In this document: positions 1-11,144 of the stretch, piece after piece
Layout: each line of letters starts with the position of its first letter
Position numbering within the stretch: position 1 is the stretch's first letter
From: Knoellia koreensis
Lineage (GTDB): Bacteria; Actinomycetota; Actinomycetes; Actinomycetales; Dermatophilaceae
Direction of reading: 5' to 3'
DNA length: 64,000 nucleotides
Assembly (NCBI RefSeq): GCF_013041615.1
Contig: NZ_JABEPQ010000004.1
Location: 62,001 to 126,000 of the forward strand
The notes under the pieces: model-generated
The model's input: the letters and a program-made list of their open reading frames with translations, nothing else
Told to the model about the DNA's origin: nothing
Database searches by the model: none
Translations under genes and position numbers: made by a program

Positions 1-715
1 CGCCGGGCTGCACGTCGGTCACCTCGATGGACAACGACAGCCGGGTCGACCCGCGACCGGTCATCGTGACGACGTGGCGGGCGCTGAACAACGGCCGGCC
101 AGCCGGGTCGAGCGGGGCGAGGGTGAACACCAGCCGGCCCACGCGGGCAGACTCCACCCGCCCCCGCGACTCGTGCTCGGCACCGTCGCCCTCACGCAGG
201 ACGACACGAATCTGCGCACCAGCCTTGGGTTCCAGCTCGAAGGTCGTCACGTCGAAGTGCCGCGGGGCCCACCACTGCGCCGCCTTGGCTGGGTCGGTCC
301 AGGCACTCCAGACCGCGCGCCGTTCGGCCGGCAGCTCGCGCTCGAACCGCAGGGTGCGGCCCGCGTTGCCGGCGGCGACGAGCGCCTCGTCACGGTCGAC
401 GGCGCGGCCGTAGTCGGCCAGGGCGATGTCGTCGGGCGAGGCCTCGGCCAGGGCGGCGAGGTGCGCCGCGACTCCGCCCAGGACGCCGCGGTCGAGCTGG
501 GCGACACGGCGCCGCCCCAGCCGATGGACCGTGACCACCCCGGCGGCCTCGAGGGCCTGGAGGTGCTTGGTCGTCTGCGGCTGTAACGCGCCCAACGCCT
601 CGGCGACCTCTCCGACGGCATACGGCCGCTCGGCCAGCAGGGTGATGATCCGGAACCGGGTCGGCTCCCCCATCGCGCTGAGCGCCTGCTGCACGTCGTC
701 GGCCACGTCCGCCAT
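1..715 (-). CDS. ArsR-family regulator fused to an SRPBCC (AHSA1-like) domain, partial
   Basis: The gene is open to the left window edge, so its C-terminus is missing. Reading from ATG at 715, about residues 1-90 form a winged-helix ArsR domain (MADVADDVQQALSAMGEPTR, then a helix-turn-helix with QPQTTKHLQALEAAGVV). From about residue 120 an AHSA1-type SRPBCC domain follows (RELPAERRAVWSAWTDP, then AQWWAP). No metal-binding cysteine motif is visible in the ArsR part, so sensing of a hydrophobic or other ligand by the SRPBCC domain is my inference. The gene lies 21 bases downstream of another SRPBCC gene in the same direction. The palindrome at 1214-1233 is its likely autoregulatory site. Confidence 0.85.
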   Translation of the reverse strand, partial: MADVADDVQQALSAMGEPTRFRIITLLAERPYAVGEVAEALGALQPQTTKHLQALEAAGVVTVHRLGRRRVAQLDRGVLGGVAAHLAALAEASPDDIALADYGRAVDRDEALVAAGNAGRTLRFERELPAERRAVWSAWTDPAKAAQWWAPRHFDVTTFELEPKAGAQIRVVLREGDGAEHESRGRVESARVGRLVFTLAPLDPAGRPLFSARHVVTMTGRGSTRLSLSIEVTDVQPG

Positions 716-736
716 CGAAGCAGGTTTCGCCGTGAC

Positions 737-1204
737 CTACTTGCCCGCCACGAGGGCGACGAGGTTGTCGAGCTCGTTGGCCCGGCCGGCGACGAGCCGC
801 TCGGTCCAGACCTGGTCGTGCAGCGGCTCCATGGTCATGACCACGCGCGTGCCGCCGTCGGCCGGTTCGAGGTCGACGACGGTGAGCTGCTCGTACGCCT
901 CGTGGTCGGGGACGAAGTCGATGAGCGACCGGTAGGCGAGTCGGGACGGCTCGTCGACCTCGGTGAAGCGCTTGCGCGACTCGGTCGCGAGGGGCATGCC
1001 GTTCTGCTCCATGAAGGCGACCTGGGCCGGGGCGACGGCGGTCATCGTGTAGACGAGCTCGCAGTCCGGGCGCAGGTCGAGGGTCGACACGTCGGTGCGG
1101 AACCCCTCCGGCGCCCACCACTGGGCGATGCCGTCGGAGGTGGTCCAGAGCTCCCAGACGCGGGCTGGCGGGGCGGGGACGATGCGTTCGATGGTGGTGT
1201 TCAT
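737..1204 (-). CDS. SRPBCC domain (AHSA1-like) protein
   Basis: This 155-residue protein is a single SRPBCC/START-like ligand-binding domain. It opens with the usual beta strand (TTIERIVPAPPARVWELWT) followed by the typical QWWAPEGF motif. It ends in a long helix containing TERLVAGRANELDNLVALVAG. The family binds hydrophobic ligands in a deep cavity; the ligand here cannot be told. It is the first gene of a two-gene unit with the ArsR-SRPBCC regulator, directly behind a perfect 8-base inverted repeat. That arrangement resembles ArsR-regulated SRPBCC pairs in other actinobacteria. ATG at 1204 is the only good start. Confidence 0.85.
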   Translation of the reverse strand: MNTTIERIVPAPPARVWELWTTSDGIAQWWAPEGFRTDVSTLDLRPDCELVYTMTAVAPAQVAFMEQNGMPLATESRKRFTEVDEPSRLAYRSLIDFVPDHEAYEQLTVVDLEPADGGTRVVMTMEPLHDQVWTERLVAGRANELDNLVALVAGK

Positions 1205-1213
1205 GAGAGCAAT

Positions 1214-1233
1214 ATATTCGTCCTTACGAATAT
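1214..1233. promoter_or_regulatory. Palindromic operator candidate for the ArsR-family regulator
   Basis: A perfect inverted repeat ATATTCGT-CCTT-ACGAATAT lies 10 bases upstream of the SRPBCC start. It is an island of AT-rich sequence in a GC-rich region. Size, symmetry and position match ArsR-family operators, which overlap the promoter of their own operon. Binding by the adjacent regulator is inferred. Confidence 0.6.
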
Positions 1234-1250
1234 GTCAATAGTCGTTGCGG

Positions 1251-1280
1251 GTATGCCGCATGGCCGGCTGGGCGGCATAC
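1251..1280. repeat. Inverted pair of the dispersed motif
   Basis: GTATGCCGC (1251-1259) and GCGGCATAC (1272-1280) form a 9-base-pair stem with a 12-base loop. It lies between the SRPBCC promoter and the tRNA-Tyr terminator. It has no T-tract and does not end an obvious gene, so it may be a stand-alone copy of the repeat. Confidence 0.6.
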
Positions 1281-1407
1281 GTCCCCTCTCGTGGCGTCCG
1301 TGGCGCCGGACCAGCTTCGCCTTGGGGCCCAAGGTGATTCGCCGCGGGGGGCGGAAGAGTCGGACGCGCAGTCAGGGCCGCGGCCACTCGTGAGACCGGC
1401 CACACGG

Positions 1408-1451
1408 CGAAGGGCCCTCGACCGGCATACCTGCTGGTCGAGGGCCCTTCG
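1408..1451 (-). terminator. Terminator hairpin of tRNA-Tyr
   Basis: Perfect 16-base arms (CGAAGGGCCCTCGACC at 1408-1423 and its complement at 1436-1451) enclose a 12-base loop, 9 bases past the 3' end of the tRNA on the minus strand. The loop itself carries one CGGCATAC copy (1423-1430 region). There is no strong T-tract, as is common in actinobacteria. Confidence 0.75.
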
Positions 1452-1460
1452 TGCACGGGG

Positions 1461-1541
1461 TGGCGGGTGAAGGATTCGAACCTTCGTAGCTTTCGCGACG
1501 GATTTACAGTCCGCTCCCATTGGCCGCTCGGGCAACCCGCC
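1461..1541 (-). tRNA. tRNA-Tyr (anticodon GTA)
   Basis: The minus strand folds as a long-variable-arm tRNA. The acceptor pairs GGCGGGT with ACCCGCC plus discriminator A. The anticodon loop is ACTGTAAATC with GTA, the variable arm is extended (class II), and the T loop is GGTTCGAATCC. The length is 81 bases and the 3' CCA is not encoded. A strong hairpin follows directly. Confidence 0.95.
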
Positions 1542-1652
1542 TGGTGCGCGTGGAAGGATAGCAAGGACACCAACGAATGCCGAAACCGGCGTCCTCGCCC
1601 AGCCCCGCAGCACCACCCGGGCCGACGCGCGGACGCCCCAGGAAGGACCCCC

Positions 1653-2153
1653 ATGGCCGACAGCTCGTTCGACATCGTCAGCAAGATCGACCGGCAGGAG
1701 GTCGCCAACGCGATCAACAGCGCCGGGCGCGAGGTCTCCCAGCGCTACGACTTCAAGAACGTCGGCGCCTCGATCGAGGCCAGCGGTGAGGACGCCGTCG
1801 TCATCAAGGCCAACACCGAGGAGCGTGCCAACGCCGTGCTCGACGTGTTCCAGACCTGGCTGGTCAAGCGCAAGGTGAGCCTCAAGCACCTCGACGTGCC
1901 CGAGCGCGGCCCGCAGCTGTCCGGCAAGGAGTACCGCCTCGAGGTCAGGCTCAAGGAGGGCATCAGCCAGGAGAACGCCAAGAAGATCAACAAGATCATC
2001 CGCGACGAGGGCCCCAAGTCGGTCAAGTCGCAGATCCAGGGCGATGAGCTGCGCGTCACGAGCAAGTCGCGCGACGACCTCCAGGCCGTGCAGGCGCTGC
2101 TCAAGGGCAAGAGCGACCTCGACGTGGCGCTCACCTTCACCAACTACCGCTGA
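1653..2153 (+). CDS. YajQ-family nucleotide-binding protein
   Basis: This 166-residue protein matches the YajQ family along its full length. It has [20 protein letters not shown] at the start, YDFK near residue 30, and a second ferredoxin-like fold with the [20 protein letters not shown] region. It ends in VALTFTNYR, the classic YajQ C-terminus. Family members bind nucleotides, and some bind cyclic di-GMP; the actual role in actinobacteria is unclear. ATG at 1653 follows an AGGAAGG ribosome site. The longer frame upstream overlaps the tRNA and is not credible. A bidirectional hairpin separates it from katG. Confidence 0.92.
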   Translation: MADSSFDIVSKIDRQEVANAINSAGREVSQRYDFKNVGASIEASGEDAVVIKANTEERANAVLDVFQTWLVKRKVSLKHLDVPERGPQLSGKEYRLEVRLKEGISQENAKKINKIIRDEGPKSVKSQIQGDELRVTSKSRDDLQAVQALLKGKSDLDVALTFTNYR

Positions 2154-2168
2154 CGCTCCCCCAGACGC

Positions 2169-2209
2169 AGGTATGCCGCGTGGTCGAGAGGCGACCACGC
2201 GGCATACCT
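2169..2209. terminator. Bidirectional hairpin built from paired CGGCATAC motifs
   Basis: Perfect 18-base arms (2169-2186 and 2192-2209) with a 5-base loop lie between the converging yajQ-type gene and katG. The outer part of each arm is the dispersed 8-mer. T-rich sequence follows on the plus side (TTTGCGTTTTGC). It is placed to stop transcription from both sides. Confidence 0.85.
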
Positions 2210-2242
2210 TTGCGTTTTGCTGGGCGTGAAAACCCTTGCGGG

Positions 2243-4555
<2,313 letters not shown>

Positions 4556-4584
4556 TCAAAGGCGTTTGGTGATGGCCAAGCTGG

Positions 4585-5019
4585 TCAGGGAGCAGCGCTC
4601 GCGGCGCTGCAGTCGGGGCACAGGCCGTGGTAGACGACCTCGGCCTCGTCGATGGTGAACCCGTGGGAGTCGGACGCGTGCAGGCACGGGGCGTCACCGA
4701 CCGCGCAGTCCACGTCGACGATCACGCCGCATCCGCGGCATACGAGGTGGTGGTGGTTGTCACCGACCCGCGCCTCATAGCGCGCCACCGACCCGGCCGG
4801 CTGGATGCGGCGCAGGAGCCCGGCCGCGGTGAGCGCGCGCAGCACGTCGTAGACGGCCTGGGTCGAGACCTGCCCGAGCTCCTCGCGCACGACGCGCACG
4901 ATGGTGTCGGTGTCCGCGTGCGGGTGGGCGTGGGCGGCAGAGAGGACGGCCAGCCGCGGACGGGTGACCCGCAGCGACGCGTCGCGCAGGAGGCGCGCGG
5001 CGTCGACGTCCATCGGCAT
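4585..5019 (-). CDS. furA: Fur-family peroxide/iron-responsive regulator FurA
   Basis: This 144-residue Fur-family repressor has an N-terminal winged helix (VSTQAVYDVLRALTAAGLL about 51-69) and a dimerisation domain. The dimerisation domain carries the HHH sensor segment (89-91) and two CxxC zinc pairs (Cys94/97 and Cys134/137). The position directly upstream of katG identifies it as FurA, which senses peroxide through a regulatory metal and controls katG. I chose ATG at 5019 (MPMDVDAARLL). ATG at 5013 also works, and the longer frame to 5103 runs into the pepN terminator. TTGACT elements lie just upstream, but I see no clear -10 box. Confidence 0.9.
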   Translation of the reverse strand: MPMDVDAARLLRDASLRVTRPRLAVLSAAHAHPHADTDTIVRVVREELGQVSTQAVYDVLRALTAAGLLRRIQPAGSVARYEARVGDNHHHLVCRGCGVIVDVDCAVGDAPCLHASDSHGFTIDEAEVVYHGLCPDCSAASAAP

Positions 5020-5064
5020 GCCGCCAGTCAAGGGCATTTTCTGGAATGAGTCAAGAAAACTGCC

Positions 5065-5095
5065 CCAGCTTTTCCGCGTCATGCGGGAAAGCTGG
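5065..5095 (-). terminator. Terminator after pepN
   Basis: CCAGCTTTTCCGC (5065-5077) pairs with GCGGGAAAGCTGG (5083-5095) with one mismatch and a 5-base loop. On the minus strand it is followed by GCAGTTTTCTT, a T-rich tail. It lies about 60 bases past the pepN stop and before the furA promoter. Confidence 0.65.
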
Positions 5096-5155
5096 CTTCG
5101 CACGCATTGCTAGCCCGAGCGAACCTCACACTTCCCGAGTGAACCGGACCGGCGC

Positions 5156-7630
5156 TCAGCCGAAGGTCGCCCGCGACCGCAGCGCCTCCCCCAGCTGCGA
5201 GTCGGCGTCGACCATCGAACGCCGCACCGCCGGCGACAGGTCGTCGCGGCGCAGGGTGGCGGCGCTGAGCTCGGCGACAGCGGGCTCGACGACCACGGCC
5301 GGGTAGGCGAGTAGCGCCACCCGCGCCAGCGCGTCCTCCCCCACCCACTCACGCATCGCGGGCACGTCGGTGAAGTACCGCTGCGCGTAGGCCGGAAGGA
5401 GCTCGCGACCCGAGCCCTGCCAGAACCCCTGGGCCAGGGCGTTGAGTTCGTAGTTGGAGCGTTCGCGGCTGGTCGTCAGCTCACCCCAGGCCCACTCCTT
5501 GGCGTCCGCCGTCGGCATCGACGCCCGCGCCTGCAGCGCCGCGAGCCGACCCGGGAGGGTGTCGTCGGCCGCCCTCGCAGCCTCGAGGAAGCCTTCGTCG
5601 ACCAGCCCGCGCCCGGCCAGGTTGCGCACCGCGATCCAGCCGAAGTCACTGTCCCCCGCCAGTCCCTGCGGGCGGTCGTCGCCCGCGGCCCATGCGCGCA
5701 GCATGGCTTCGTCGTCGCTGGTGCGCGCCAGGTTCCGCGCGGCGATCAGGGCGCGGGTCGAGCCCGGCTCGGAGCGTTCGAGCAACGCGGCTGCGGTGGT
5801 GGCGACGACCCGGGTGGCGTCGTCCTGCTCGTCCGGCGGCAGGAAGCTGGGGACGACCCGGCCCAGCAGGTTGAGGGCGACCCGGTTGAGGATCGAGTCG
5901 TTCTCCTCTGTGCCCCAAGAGGTTTCGAAGGTCCGGACCATGAGCCTCGGGTCGACCTGCCCCAGGGCGAGGCCGTCCACGAGGGCAACCCAGACCACCG
6001 CCCGGGCCTGTGCGTCGGGGATGCCGGCCATCCGCTCGGGAAGCGCCGTCAGGGTCGGGTCGTCCAGCGTCACCGTCGCCCACGTGAGGTCGCTGGCATT
6101 GGGGACGACCAGCACGCCGTCGTCGAGGCCCGCGAGCGCGGGCACCGTGGTGGCGTCGGCGGCCACCGCCACCGGCTCCCGGAACGTCTCGGTGCCGTCC
6201 GCGGCATACCCGGCCACGTCGAACGTGTGCGGTCGGTCGGCCGGAAAGCGTTGCGGCACTTGCCGACTCACGACGCCAGAGTCCCGGTCGACCGAGAGCA
6301 CGTCGGCGCCGGCCGTGAGCAGCCAGGCCTGAACCCACTCCTGCAGGTCCGTGCCTGCAGATTTCTCCATGGCCGCGATGAAGTCGGCGAGTGTGCCGTT
6401 GCCGAAGGAGAACTCCTGCAGGTATGCCGTGACGCCGGCGATGAAGGCATCGTCACCGATGTGCTCGATCAGCTGGCGCAGAGCCGCCGCACCCTTGGCG
6501 TAGGAGATGCCGTCGAAGTTCTGCAGCGCCGTCTGGGCGTCGACCGACGGGTCACCCGCCACCGGGTGCGTCGAGGGCGACCGCTCCGCGGCATACCCCC
6601 AGATCTTGCGCGCCATCGTCGAGTCGGTCCACGCCTCGGTGAACTCCGTTGCGGCGACACAGGTTCGGTGCGCCATGTACTCCGCGAACGACTCGTTCAG
6701 CCACAGGTCGTTCCACCACTGCATCGTCACCAGGTCGCCGAACCACATGTGCGCCATCTCGTGCGTGATGGTGTTCGACCGCGACAGGACCTCGTCGCGC
6801 GTCGCCGCGCCACGGAAGACGTAGGTGTCACGGAAGGTGACGCAGCCCGGGTTCTCCATGGCGCCGGCGTTGAACTCGGGCACGAAGACCTGGTGGTACT
6901 CCCCGAACGGGTACCGGATGCCGAAGAGCCGGTGGTAGTAGTCGAACGACTGCCGCGTCACCTCGAGCATCTGCGGCGCCTCCCGCTCGAGCGCCTCCGC
7001 CAGTGACTTCCGCGCGTGGATGCCGAGGGGTATGCCGTCGTGCTCGGACCGCACGGACGCCCATGGCCCGGCGCAGACGGTGACGAAGTAGGTGGCGAGC
7101 GGCTTGGTCTCGGCGAGCTCCCAGCGCCGCGGCGACACCTCGCGCGCCGCACCGTTGCCGATTACCGACCAGCCCTCCGGGACGGTGACGGTCACGGCAT
7201 ACGGGGCCTTGAGATCGGGCTGGTCGAAGCAGGCGAACACCTTCGGCCCGGCGTCGAGGAACAGGTGCCCGTAGACGTAAGCCTCGCCGTCGGCCGGGTC
7301 GACCGCCCGGTGCAGACCCTGCCCGTCCCGGCTGTAGGCCATGAGCGCCTCGCACTCGAGGACGTTGTCGGCCTGCAGGCCCTCGAGGACGACGCGGCCG
7401 TCCTCGAGGGTGGTGACGTCGACCGGGACGCCGTTGAGGGTGAGGGAGATCAGCTCGGCGGGCTTGACGTCGACAAAGGTGGTTGCGCCGGGTTCGTTGC
7501 AGGAGAACGTGATCCGCGTCTTCGAGTGGAAGGTGTCGGGCCCCTGGTCGAGGTCGAGGTCGACCTCCATGCGGGTGACGGTGACGAGGTCGGAGCGGCG
7601 GCGGGCTTCGTCCCGCGTCAGCGATGGCAT
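5156..7630 (-). CDS. pepN: Aminopeptidase N (M1 family zinc metallopeptidase)
   Basis: This 824-residue cytoplasmic enzyme removes N-terminal residues from peptides. The exopeptidase motif GAMEN lies at 256-260, the zinc site HEMAH at 290-294, and the third ligand Glu313 is in LNESFAE. The N-terminal beta domain (RMEVDLDLDQG) and long ERAP1-like helical C-terminus match actinobacterial PepN, and the length is normal for the group. ATG at 7630 begins MPSLTRDEARRR, the usual start. The frame extends further upstream, but that part overlaps the promoter of the divergent SGNH gene and has no family similarity. Confidence 0.95.
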   Translation of the reverse strand: MPSLTRDEARRRSDLVTVTRMEVDLDLDQGPDTFHSKTRITFSCNEPGATTFVDVKPAELISLTLNGVPVDVTTLEDGRVVLEGLQADNVLECEALMAYSRDGQGLHRAVDPADGEAYVYGHLFLDAGPKVFACFDQPDLKAPYAVTVTVPEGWSVIGNGAAREVSPRRWELAETKPLATYFVTVCAGPWASVRSEHDGIPLGIHARKSLAEALEREAPQMLEVTRQSFDYYHRLFGIRYPFGEYHQVFVPEFNAGAMENPGCVTFRDTYVFRGAATRDEVLSRSNTITHEMAHMWFGDLVTMQWWNDLWLNESFAEYMAHRTCVAATEFTEAWTDSTMARKIWGYAAERSPSTHPVAGDPSVDAQTALQNFDGISYAKGAAALRQLIEHIGDDAFIAGVTAYLQEFSFGNGTLADFIAAMEKSAGTDLQEWVQAWLLTAGADVLSVDRDSGVVSRQVPQRFPADRPHTFDVAGYAADGTETFREPVAVAADATTVPALAGLDDGVLVVPNASDLTWATVTLDDPTLTALPERMAGIPDAQARAVVWVALVDGLALGQVDPRLMVRTFETSWGTEENDSILNRVALNLLGRVVPSFLPPDEQDDATRVVATTAAALLERSEPGSTRALIAARNLARTSDDEAMLRAWAAGDDRPQGLAGDSDFGWIAVRNLAGRGLVDEGFLEAARAADDTLPGRLAALQARASMPTADAKEWAWGELTTSRERSNYELNALAQGFWQGSGRELLPAYAQRYFTDVPAMREWVGEDALARVALLAYPAVVVEPAVAELSAATLRRDDLSPAVRRSMVDADSQLGEALRSRATFG

Positions 7631-7697
7631 GTCAGCGATCCAACCACCTGCCCGCGGGACACTCCCCTTGCGGTCCGGGCATGCACCGGGCAGCATT

Positions 7698-7712
7698 CTT
7701 ACCGCAGGTAAG
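7698..7712. promoter_or_regulatory. Short palindrome in the pepN / SGNH-hydrolase divergent region
   Basis: CTTACC-GCA-GGTAAG lies 32 bases upstream of the SGNH gene in the 113-base divergent region. It could be an operator or part of a promoter. No regulator gene is adjacent, so the assignment is weak. Confidence 0.3.
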
Positions 7713-7743
7713 TTCACGCCGGGGACGACACAGGAGTTGAACC

Positions 7744-8622
7744 ATGCGCCGAGCCCTCGCCCGCGGACTCGCGGCCGCCGCGACCCTCGCCCTTGCCACC
7801 GCACTTCCGGCGCTCGCCTCCCCCGCGGCCTCCGCCGCCGAGACCTCACCGCTGCGGTACGTCGCCCTCGGTGACAGCTACTCCGCCGGCTCGGGTATCT
7901 GGCCGCCCGACCCGCAGGCAGCACCCCAGTGCCTGCGCACCACGAGCAACTACCCACACGTGATCGCCGCGTCGACCGGCGCGACCCTGACCGACGTCAC
8001 CTGCGGTGCGGCGCAGACCAAGGACTTCTACATGCCGCAATGGCCCGGAGTCCGGCCACAGCTCGACGCCGTCACCAGCGGCGCCGACCTCGTCACGCTG
8101 ACGATCGGCGGCAACGACAACAACACCTTCATCGGAGCGATCGTGGCGTGCGGCAGCGCCGGCACCGCCACCCTCGGCTACGGCCAGCCGTGCAAGGACC
8201 TCTACGGCAGCCGGTTCGAGGACGACGTGCGCACCAAGACCTACCCGGCGGTGCGCCAGGCCCTCGCCGACATCCGCGCCAAGGCGCCGAACGCCCGGGT
8301 CGCGATCCTCGGCTACCCATGGATCCTGCCCGCAGCCTTCGACCGCACCTGCTACGCCAAGATGCCGATCGCCCGCGGCGACGTCCCCTACCTGCGCTCG
8401 CTGCAGACCACGCTCAACGACGTCATCGCCCGCGCCGCCGCCGAGACGGGTGCGACCTTCGTCGACCTGTCGGCCGCCTCCGAGGGCCACGACGCGTGCG
8501 CACCGGCGACCTCACGCTGGGTCGAGCCGGTCCTGTTCGGCACCAACACGGTCCCCGTGCACCCGAACGCCTTGGGCGAGGCCGCCATGGCGACCCGCAC
8601 GATGGCCGTCCTCGGCCTCTGA
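7744..8622 (+). CDS. Secreted SGNH/GDSL-family esterase or lipase
   Basis: This 292-residue protein has a Sec signal peptide: an Arg-rich start, an Ala/Leu core and cleavage near ASAAE at about residue 36. The hydrolase blocks follow. Block I is ALGDSYSAGSG with the nucleophile Ser, block III is TIGGND with the oxyanion Asn, and block V is VPVHPNALGE with the catalytic His. Several cysteines are spaced as in Streptomyces secreted SGNH lipases, where they form disulfides. It should act outside the cell on ester or lipid substrates; the true substrate cannot be told. AGGAG lies a few bases before ATG 7744. Confidence 0.9.
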   Translation: MRRALARGLAAAATLALATALPALASPAASAAETSPLRYVALGDSYSAGSGIWPPDPQAAPQCLRTTSNYPHVIAASTGATLTDVTCGAAQTKDFYMPQWPGVRPQLDAVTSGADLVTLTIGGNDNNTFIGAIVACGSAGTATLGYGQPCKDLYGSRFEDDVRTKTYPAVRQALADIRAKAPNARVAILGYPWILPAAFDRTCYAKMPIARGDVPYLRSLQTTLNDVIARAAAETGATFVDLSAASEGHDACAPATSRWVEPVLFGTNTVPVHPNALGEAAMATRTMAVLGL

Positions 8623-8630
8623 CGAAGACA

Positions 8631-8670
8631 AAGGTATGCCGCGTGGGCGCGTGCCCACGCGGCATACCTT
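8631..8670. terminator. Bidirectional hairpin built from paired CGGCATAC motifs
   Basis: Perfect 18-base arms (8631-8648 and 8653-8670) with a 4-base loop GCGT sit between the convergent SGNH gene and htpX. A-runs and T-runs flank the stem, as expected for a terminator working on both strands. The base of the stem contains the dispersed 8-mer on each side. Confidence 0.88.
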
Positions 8671-8680
8671 GTGTGGTCGG

Positions 8681-9571
8681 TCAGCGCTGGCGGTAGCCCG
8701 TGGCCATCTGCTCGAGCCGGGCGATCCGGTCGGCCATCGGCGGGTGGGTCGCGAACATTCGCGAGACGTCCTGCTTGCGGAAGGGGTTGGCGATCATCAT
8801 GTGGCTGGCGTTCTGCAGCTGTGGCGTCGGGGCCAGCGGCGCCCGGGCCACACCCGACTCGAGCTTGCGCAGCGCGCTGGCGAGGGCCAGCGGGTCACCG
8901 GAGAGCTTCGACCCGTCCTCGTCGGCGTCATACTCGCGGGTGCGGCTGATGGCCATCTGGATGAACATCGCCGCGACCGGGGCGAGCAGGGCCATGGCAA
9001 GCAGGGCGAACGGGTTGGGACGGTCCTCGTCGCTGCTGCCACCGCCACCGAACATGCTCGCGAACATGAGGAACTGAGCGATCGAGGTGATGACACCGGC
9101 GACGGCGGCCGCGACCGACCCGGTGAGGATGTCGCGGTTGTAGACGTGCATCAGCTCGTGGCTGAGGACGCCGCGCAGCTCGCGCTCGTCGAGCAGTCCG
9201 AGGATGCCCTCAGTGACCGCGACGGCGGCGTGCTCGGGGTTGCGGCCCGTGGCGAAGGCGTTGGGCGCCTGGGTCGGGCTCACGTAGAGCTTGGGCATCG
9301 GCTTGCCGGCCGCGGTCGAGAGCTCGCGCACGATCCGGTAGAGCGCCGGTGCTTGGGCCTCGCTCACGGGGTAGGCGCGCATGGCGCGGATCGCGAGCTT
9401 GTCGGAGTTCCAGTAGCCGTAGAAGCTGGTGCCGACACCGATCAGGGCGAAGATCCAGATGAACGCGGAGTTGCCGGTGCCGCCCGCGATGAGGCCACCG
9501 ATGGCCAGAAGCAGGGCGAAGATTCCGCCCAGCAGGGCGGCCGTCTTCAGCCCGTTGAAATGGTTGTGCAT
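8681..9571 (-). CDS. htpX: HtpX-like membrane zinc protease
   Basis: This 296-residue protein is an M48 family membrane metalloprotease involved in quality control of membrane proteins. Two N-terminal membrane segments (about 10-30 and 36-52) precede the zinc site HELMH at 138-142. A further hydrophobic pair follows, then the third ligand region REYDADEDG. All match HtpX in order and length. I start at ATG 9571 (MHNHFNGLKTAALLGG), the family start. The upstream extension to 9631 is Gly/Ala/Arg filler. It lies just downstream of tctA in the same direction, but a 61-base gap suggests its own promoter. Confidence 0.93.
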   Translation of the reverse strand: MHNHFNGLKTAALLGGIFALLLAIGGLIAGGTGNSAFIWIFALIGVGTSFYGYWNSDKLAIRAMRAYPVSEAQAPALYRIVRELSTAAGKPMPKLYVSPTQAPNAFATGRNPEHAAVAVTEGILGLLDERELRGVLSHELMHVYNRDILTGSVAAAVAGVITSIAQFLMFASMFGGGGSSDEDRPNPFALLAMALLAPVAAMFIQMAISRTREYDADEDGSKLSGDPLALASALRKLESGVARAPLAPTPQLQNASHMMIANPFRKQDVSRMFATHPPMADRIARLEQMATGYRQR

Positions 9572-9632
9572 GCCCGGTCCAACGCCGCCCGGGGCCGCGG
9601 CGTTCCCGCGGCCCCGGGCGGCCCGGTCCACG

Positions 9633-11144
9633 TCAGGACGTCGGGAGGTGCTCCTTGTCCCGCTGCGGCTGGGTGCGCCGCCGCAGCCTCGACAGCAGGC
9701 CGGGGCCGGCGGCGAGCACGACGGCGAGCAGCAGCACCACGACCGCGATGAGGTGGGTGAAGACGACCAGCAGGTTGCCGTCGCCGAGGGCCGAGGTCTG
9801 GGTGAGGGCCTTCTCGAACAGCGGCCCGATCACCAGGCCCAGCACCAGCGGCGCCATGGGGATGTCGTAGAGCTTCATGAGGTAGCCCGCGATGCCCGAG
9901 AAGAACACCACCCAGACGCTGAACATGTTGTTGTCGATCGAGTACGCCCCGACGAAGCTCGTGAAGAGGATCAGCGGGTAGAGGTAGACGTACGGGATCC
10001 GCAGCATCTGCGCGAACAGCGGGGCCATCGGCAGGTTGAGCACGAGCAGCATGACATTGCCGATGAAGAACGACACGAGCAGTCCCCACACCAGGGCGGG
10101 CTGCTTCTCGAACAGCAGCGGCCCGGGCTGCAGGCCGTAGATGGTGAACGCACCGAGCAGCACCGCGGTCGTGCCACCGCCGGGGATGCCGAGGGTCAGC
10201 GTCGGCACGAAGTTGGCATTGGCGGCGGCGTTGTTGGCGCTCTCCGGCGCTGCCACGCCCTCGATCGCGCCCTTGCCGAACTCGTCCTTGTGGGGCGAGA
10301 CCCGCTTCTCCACGCCGTAAGCGATGAACGACGCGAGCGTGGAGCCGGCGCCGGGAAGGCAGCCCAGGAGGAAGCCGATGATGCTGCCACGACCGATGGG
10401 GCCGGCGCTGCGGCGCAGCTCCTGCCGGTTGATGACGAGGTCGCGGAACCGCGCCCGGATCGGCTTGGCCGCGCCGATCCGCAGCTGGTACATCACCTCG
10501 CCGACCGCGAAGAGGCCGATCATGACCTCGACGAACGGTATGCCGCTGAAGAGGTTGACGTTGCCACCGGTGAACCGTGCCGTCCCGGTCGCGGCATCGA
10601 GCCCGACCGTGGCGATCAGCAGGCCCAGCACCGCCATCGCGAAGCCGCGGATCTTGCTGTCACCGGAGAAGCTCACGATGGTCGCCAGACCGAGGATCAT
10701 GATGGCGAGGTTCTCGATCGGCCCGAACTTCAACGCGAACTGCGCGAACGGTGGCGCGACCACCATGAGGACGATGAGCGAGAAGATCGCCGCGACGAAG
10801 GAGCCGATGGCCGCGATCGCCAGGGCCGCACCGGCCCTGCCCTTTCGCGCCATCTGGTAGCCGTCGAGGGTCGTCACGACGCTCGACGCCTCCCCCGGTG
10901 TCGAGATGAGCACCGAGGTGATGGTGCCGCCGTACTGCGCGCCGTAGTAGATGCCGGCGAGCATGATGAGCGCCGTCACCGGCTCGAAGTTGAGCGTCAG
11001 GGGCAGGAGCACGGCCACACCGGTGGTGGACCCGAGCCCCGGAAGCAGCCCGATGATGGTGCCGGCGAGCACACCGACGAAGCACCACAACAGGTTCTGC
11101 GGCGTCAGCGCCGTCGAGAACCCCAGGATCAGGTTGTCGATCAT
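9633..11144 (-). CDS. Tripartite tricarboxylate transporter, large membrane subunit TctA
   Basis: This 503-residue membrane protein is the large permease of a TTT-type, binding-protein-dependent secondary transporter. The two family signatures are present: [11 protein letters not shown] near the N-terminus and [11 protein letters not shown] in the second half. About twelve membrane segments are expected. It overlaps the tctB stop by one base (TGATG) and ends the catabolic operon. Position behind sugar-phosphate enzymes suggests it imports a sugar acid rather than citrate, but the substrate cannot be read from sequence. Confidence 0.93.
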   Translation of the reverse strand: MIDNLILGFSTALTPQNLLWCFVGVLAGTIIGLLPGLGSTTGVAVLLPLTLNFEPVTALIMLAGIYYGAQYGGTITSVLISTPGEASSVVTTLDGYQMARKGRAGAALAIAAIGSFVAAIFSLIVLMVVAPPFAQFALKFGPIENLAIMILGLATIVSFSGDSKIRGFAMAVLGLLIATVGLDAATGTARFTGGNVNLFSGIPFVEVMIGLFAVGEVMYQLRIGAAKPIRARFRDLVINRQELRRSAGPIGRGSIIGFLLGCLPGAGSTLASFIAYGVEKRVSPHKDEFGKGAIEGVAAPESANNAAANANFVPTLTLGIPGGGTTAVLLGAFTIYGLQPGPLLFEKQPALVWGLLVSFFIGNVMLLVLNLPMAPLFAQMLRIPYVYLYPLILFTSFVGAYSIDNNMFSVWVVFFSGIAGYLMKLYDIPMAPLVLGLVIGPLFEKALTQTSALGDGNLLVVFTHLIAVVVLLLAVVLAAGPGLLSRLRRRTQPQRDKEHLPTS

